Assembly (NCBI GenBank): GCA_943736015.1
Contig: OX031071.1
Coordinates: forward strand, 27,295,619 to 27,359,618
Length of the DNA stretch: 64,000 nt
DNA from: Tridacna crocea
Taxonomy: Eukaryota > Mollusca > Bivalvia > Cardiida > Cardiidae
Reading direction: 5' to 3'
Of this stretch, positions 61,218-64,000 are shown piece by piece (the first letter of the stretch is position 1; every line of letters begins with the position of its first letter). The notes beneath the pieces are model-generated. The model worked only from the letters and a program-made list of their open reading frames with translations. It was not told the DNA's origin and ran no database searches. Position numbers and translations under genes: made by a program.

Positions 61218-61837
61218 TTTCTAATTTGGACAAGTCTGTTATATAATATGAGGCATGCTCTTAGAAAAGGGGGCTTGATACATCTTTGGTAATACATCAT
61301 ACCGAGTAATTTACTGGTATCATATGATCAGAGATCCATAAAGGCCACTTTGTCCAACAATCAACGGGATCAGGAGATAAACTGGTCCTAGGACATTATT
61401 AGTTCTACGGTCAGGTGGCAGGAGACTTGGAAACTTGTTCACGGCTATTGTGAATCATGTAACCCTGAGCCGAAGGCGAAGTGGCGACGTGATTCACCAC
61501 AAACATGAACAAGTTTCCAAGTCCCCTGCCACCTGACCATACAACTAATAATGTCCTAGGACGAGTTTATCTCATGATCCTGAGATAAACTCGTCCTAGG
61601 ACATTATTAGCCGTGAACAAGTCTCCAAGTCTCCTGCCACCTGACCGTAGAACTAATAATGTCCTAGGACCAGTTTATCTCTTGATCCCGTTGATTGTTG
61701 GACAAAGTGGCCTTTATGGATCTCTGATCATATGATACCAGTAAATTACTCGGTATGATGTATTACCGAAGATGTATCAAGCCCCCTTTTCTAAGAGCAT
61801 GCCTCATATTATATAACAGACTTGTCCAAATTAGAAA
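61218..61837. repeat. Palindrome with 229-bp arms and an inner perfect 30-bp-arm hairpin
   Basis: Arms 61218-61446 and 61609-61837 have equal length and about three mismatches by eye. The 162-bp spacer begins with part of the TCAGGTGGCAGG hairpin family and ends with a perfect hairpin (61545-61574 / 61581-61610, loop TGATCC) built on CTAATAATGTCCTAGGACGA. That same unit is also part of each outer arm. Confidence 0.85.
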
Positions 61838-61959
61838 GCATTTATGAAACCCCAGTAGTTAAAAACCATCCTACAACATGAGAAATTAAGAGATTTACAA
61901 CAGCCCAGGTCGACACTGACGGGAAACACGGTCTATTTTTACATTAGCAACTCGCTCAT

Positions 61960-62290
61960 TTACACACAGGAAATATACAGACAAAGTTTCAAACATATCA
62001 TCCAAAGAAGACATTATGGAAAATAATTACATGTTTGTTATGTTGTGGAATTTCAGGTCATTAGTCACATGCCAATCACTTATCATTCCCACAATGCTCT
62101 TTTCTATTTTTGGCGGAAAATCTAAAAATAGCTTAAGAGGCTACATAGCCTTTTAAGGGAATACCGCCAAAAAAATTTTTTTTTGTATTCTTATGATTCT
62201 TAATTATTGATGATTTGTATTGTTTTTTTCACATAAACTTTAGTGATATAAATATTTTTTAACATGGTGGGATGTGAAAATTCTAGATAC
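61960..62290 (-). repeat. Dispersed repeat, inverted partner of 18200-18560
   Basis: Same block order as 18200-18560 on the opposite strand; for example TAGCCTTTTAAGGGAATACC at about 62147 and TGGAAAATAATTACATGTTT at about 62018. Confidence 0.7.
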
Positions 62291-62344
62291 CTACCTTTAA
62301 GGAAAAGACTTTGTTATGTGACATCATACAAGCACTTTGTTCTA

Positions 62345-62500
62345 CCAACTCTTTATAAAAAGACAAAATTTTAGACCCAAATTGAAAGCATTAGCAGACA
62401 GCAAAATATAAGTGTTGAAGTTTGTTTGAAAAGGGTAGAAAACATTGCTGGTTACCAGCATTTTCTCTCTTTCCCACAGTCCTTTTATGCTTTCCAAAGA
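62345..62500 (+). mobile_element. MITE, type A, partly deleted
   Basis: Keeps the left part (GACAAAATTTTAGACCC to GCAGACAGCAAAAT) and a shortened hairpin AACATTGCTGGTTACCAGCA; the right end merges with unrelated sequence. Confidence 0.6.
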
Positions 62501-63600
62501 TTCCGGGGGAGTATAATTACAGTCGCCACGCTGTGCCTCCATCTGTCAGTTCATCCGAAGCCATTTCTCCTCAACCCCTGGACCAAATTTTTAACTTCAT
62601 ATCTAAACTCCTTGGAGCAATGCGTGAATACCTCTTTTCAGGTTTCTCAATTTGAGGCTGTATCAAGGAAAAAAAGGGGTTTCATCTAAAAATTTGATTT
62701 TCACTAATATCGTCCATTCCTTCATCCATCCGTTTGAAGCCATTTCTCCACAACCCTTGGACCAAATTTTATGAAACTTCAACTTAATGGAACAATGCGC
62801 GAGTACCTCTTTCCGGGTTTTTCAATTTCAGGCTGTGTCACAGAAAAAGGGGGCTTTATGTAAAAAATTGTTTTTCTCTAACATCTCCAACATTAGTGCT
62901 CAATGTTTGTGAAATTTCAAATCTGAAGTCGTTGGAACATTGCCCTGATACTACTTCTCTGGTTTCTCAATTTCAGGCTGCGTCATGGAAAAAGGGGGCT
63001 TTGTGTAAAAATTGTTTTATGATACCTCTTTCCCAGTTTCCCAATTACAGGCTGCCTTGTGGAAAAAGGAGGCTTGATTTAAAACATTGTTTTTCTCTAA
63101 TATCTCCTACATTAGTGCTCAAAAGTTAATGAAATTTCAAAACTGAACTTGTTGGAATATTGCCATGATGCCACTTCCACAGTTTCCCAATTTCAGTCTG
63201 CATCACGGAAAAAGGGGGCTTCATATAAAAAATTGTTTTATAAAGTATCTCCTACATTACTACTAAAAATTTCATGAAATTTCGAATTCGAATTATTATT
63301 CAAAAATTCCAAAAACCACACACCCTTTGTATTTATTTCAATTATGCAATATTGTCTTAAGGGAAAAGGGGTCTTAAAGGAGGCTTAGTGGGCTTAGTGT
63401 CCTCTACAAATTTGTGATGGCTATTACTCCAAAAGTATTACAGCTATTAATGTCAAAATTCATAAACAGATAGATCTTACTGATAAATAGCAAATGTAAT
63501 TTTTCCTTGTTTCAAGATGTTTTAGGGGAACAGGGGGCTTCACGGTAGAGTTAGGATCAGTTTTTCTCCATTATCTTGCTGGTCAAAATTTCACATTTCA
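62500..63600 (+). repeat. Degenerate tandem repeat, units of about 150-200 bp
   Basis: Blocks CAATTTCAGGCTGYRTCAYG, GAAAAAGGGGGCTTYATRTA and TTTTTCTCTAAYATCTCC recur in the same order at about 62650, 62825, 62970, 63050 and 63195, with increasing divergence. No gene. Confidence 0.65.
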
Positions 63601-63609
63601 GTTACTATT

Positions 63610-64000
63610 CTCCCTAAAAGAATTTTGCTGTCAGTCTGTCCATTCATTTGTCGAGCTCTATTTCAGTTTATGTTTGCGCATTTTTCTTCTGGTAGATATA
63701 TCGTCAAGTATTATCATCATAACATTTGCCTTTGGATTATTTTTTTCCAATTTCATACATTTTATGACAAGCACTTGTTTGAGGAACATAACCTGTCTCT
63801 GACGGCTCTTGTTTTCAAAGGTTTCTTCTCAGGGTCTTTAAAAGTTGGGATTGTTCAGCAAAGGGTTAATGCTCAATGACTCATATTTCTCAATAAAAGT
63901 GTTGTTTTCATGTCGTGATGTCCCTACATTTTCTAGCAAAGCTAAGACTTACTTTATTCTAGACTTAAAGTTATTTTGAGTTTTACATAGACCCTTTACT
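63610..64000. other. No gene; MITE terminal remnant near 63800-63867
   Basis: GTTTTCAAAGGTTTCTTCTC, then AAAAGTTGGGATTGTTCAGC and AAAGGG before TTAA (about 63866) is the right end of a type A MITE. I did not find the next astacin exon in the remaining bases. Confidence 0.5.

Overview
The window looks like a nuclear fragment of a bivalve mollusc genome, probably a heterodont clam or mussel. The evidence is an AT-rich eukaryotic sequence, one gene split by GT/AG introns, and dense repeats of types common in bivalves: tRNA-headed SINEs, elements carrying the CGCCTTYTACGACATGC block, hairpin MITEs and minisatellite-bearing elements. The taxon is inferred from this flavour; no diagnostic gene fixes the species.

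The one host gene I can support is a secreted astacin-family zinc metalloprotease on the + strand. Nine coding exons run from the ATG at 21772 to 60292, and the gene continues past the window. All splice phases agree. The product so far has a signal peptide, an acidic propeptide, a furin-type RKKR site and the catalytic domain as far as HELGHALGMMHE. Intron 2 is about 24 kb and holds an antisense LINE, SINEs, a minisatellite element and three large inverted-repeat elements. A possible minus-strand terminal exon of unknown identity lies in intron 6 (about 53.84-54.03 kb).

Layout. 1-1540: no gene. 1541-4598: left half of a split inverted duplication containing a decayed Ty3-type integrase fragment, interrupted by a GC-rich 991-bp element (3542-4532). 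4599-6159: a foldback with three tandem repeats. 6.2-7.75 kb: hairpin MITEs. 7.8-9.95 kb: the inverted partner of the pol fragment, with a 48-bp coding tandem repeat. 9961-11046: foldback element with 366-bp arms. 11.05-13.23 kb: a broken LINE (minus). 15741-16482: outer part of the inverted duplication. 18-21.7 kb: dispersed repeats up to the first astacin exon. 23.5-27.07 kb: an RNase H-bearing LINE (minus). 27.1-30.8 kb: SINEs and short repeats. 32734-35689: a 2956-bp TIR element with ten copies of a 12-mer and a perfect 100-bp-arm hairpin. 38072-39714: an element ended by inverted arrays of a 17-20 bp unit. 43.6-44.5 kb: tRNA-derived SINEs. 44.9-45.8 kb: a two-type 21-bp minisatellite. 46.5-60.3 kb: clustered astacin exons with MITEs packed between them. 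52340-56340: a 4-kb TA-flanked element. 59.3-61.9 kb: duplicated hairpin repeats and a 229-bp-arm palindrome. 62.5-63.6 kb: degenerate tandem repeats.

The most striking feature is a swarm of about 35 copies or fragments of a roughly 220-bp hairpin MITE. It has CCCTTT-type termini and sits in TTAA, the signature of the piggyBac superfamily. One copy nested in another shows the target directly. Several copies abut astacin splice sites. For three other elements the window also holds an uninterrupted copy of the insertion site (GC-rich element, 2956-bp element, 9961 foldback), so their insertion points can be read directly.
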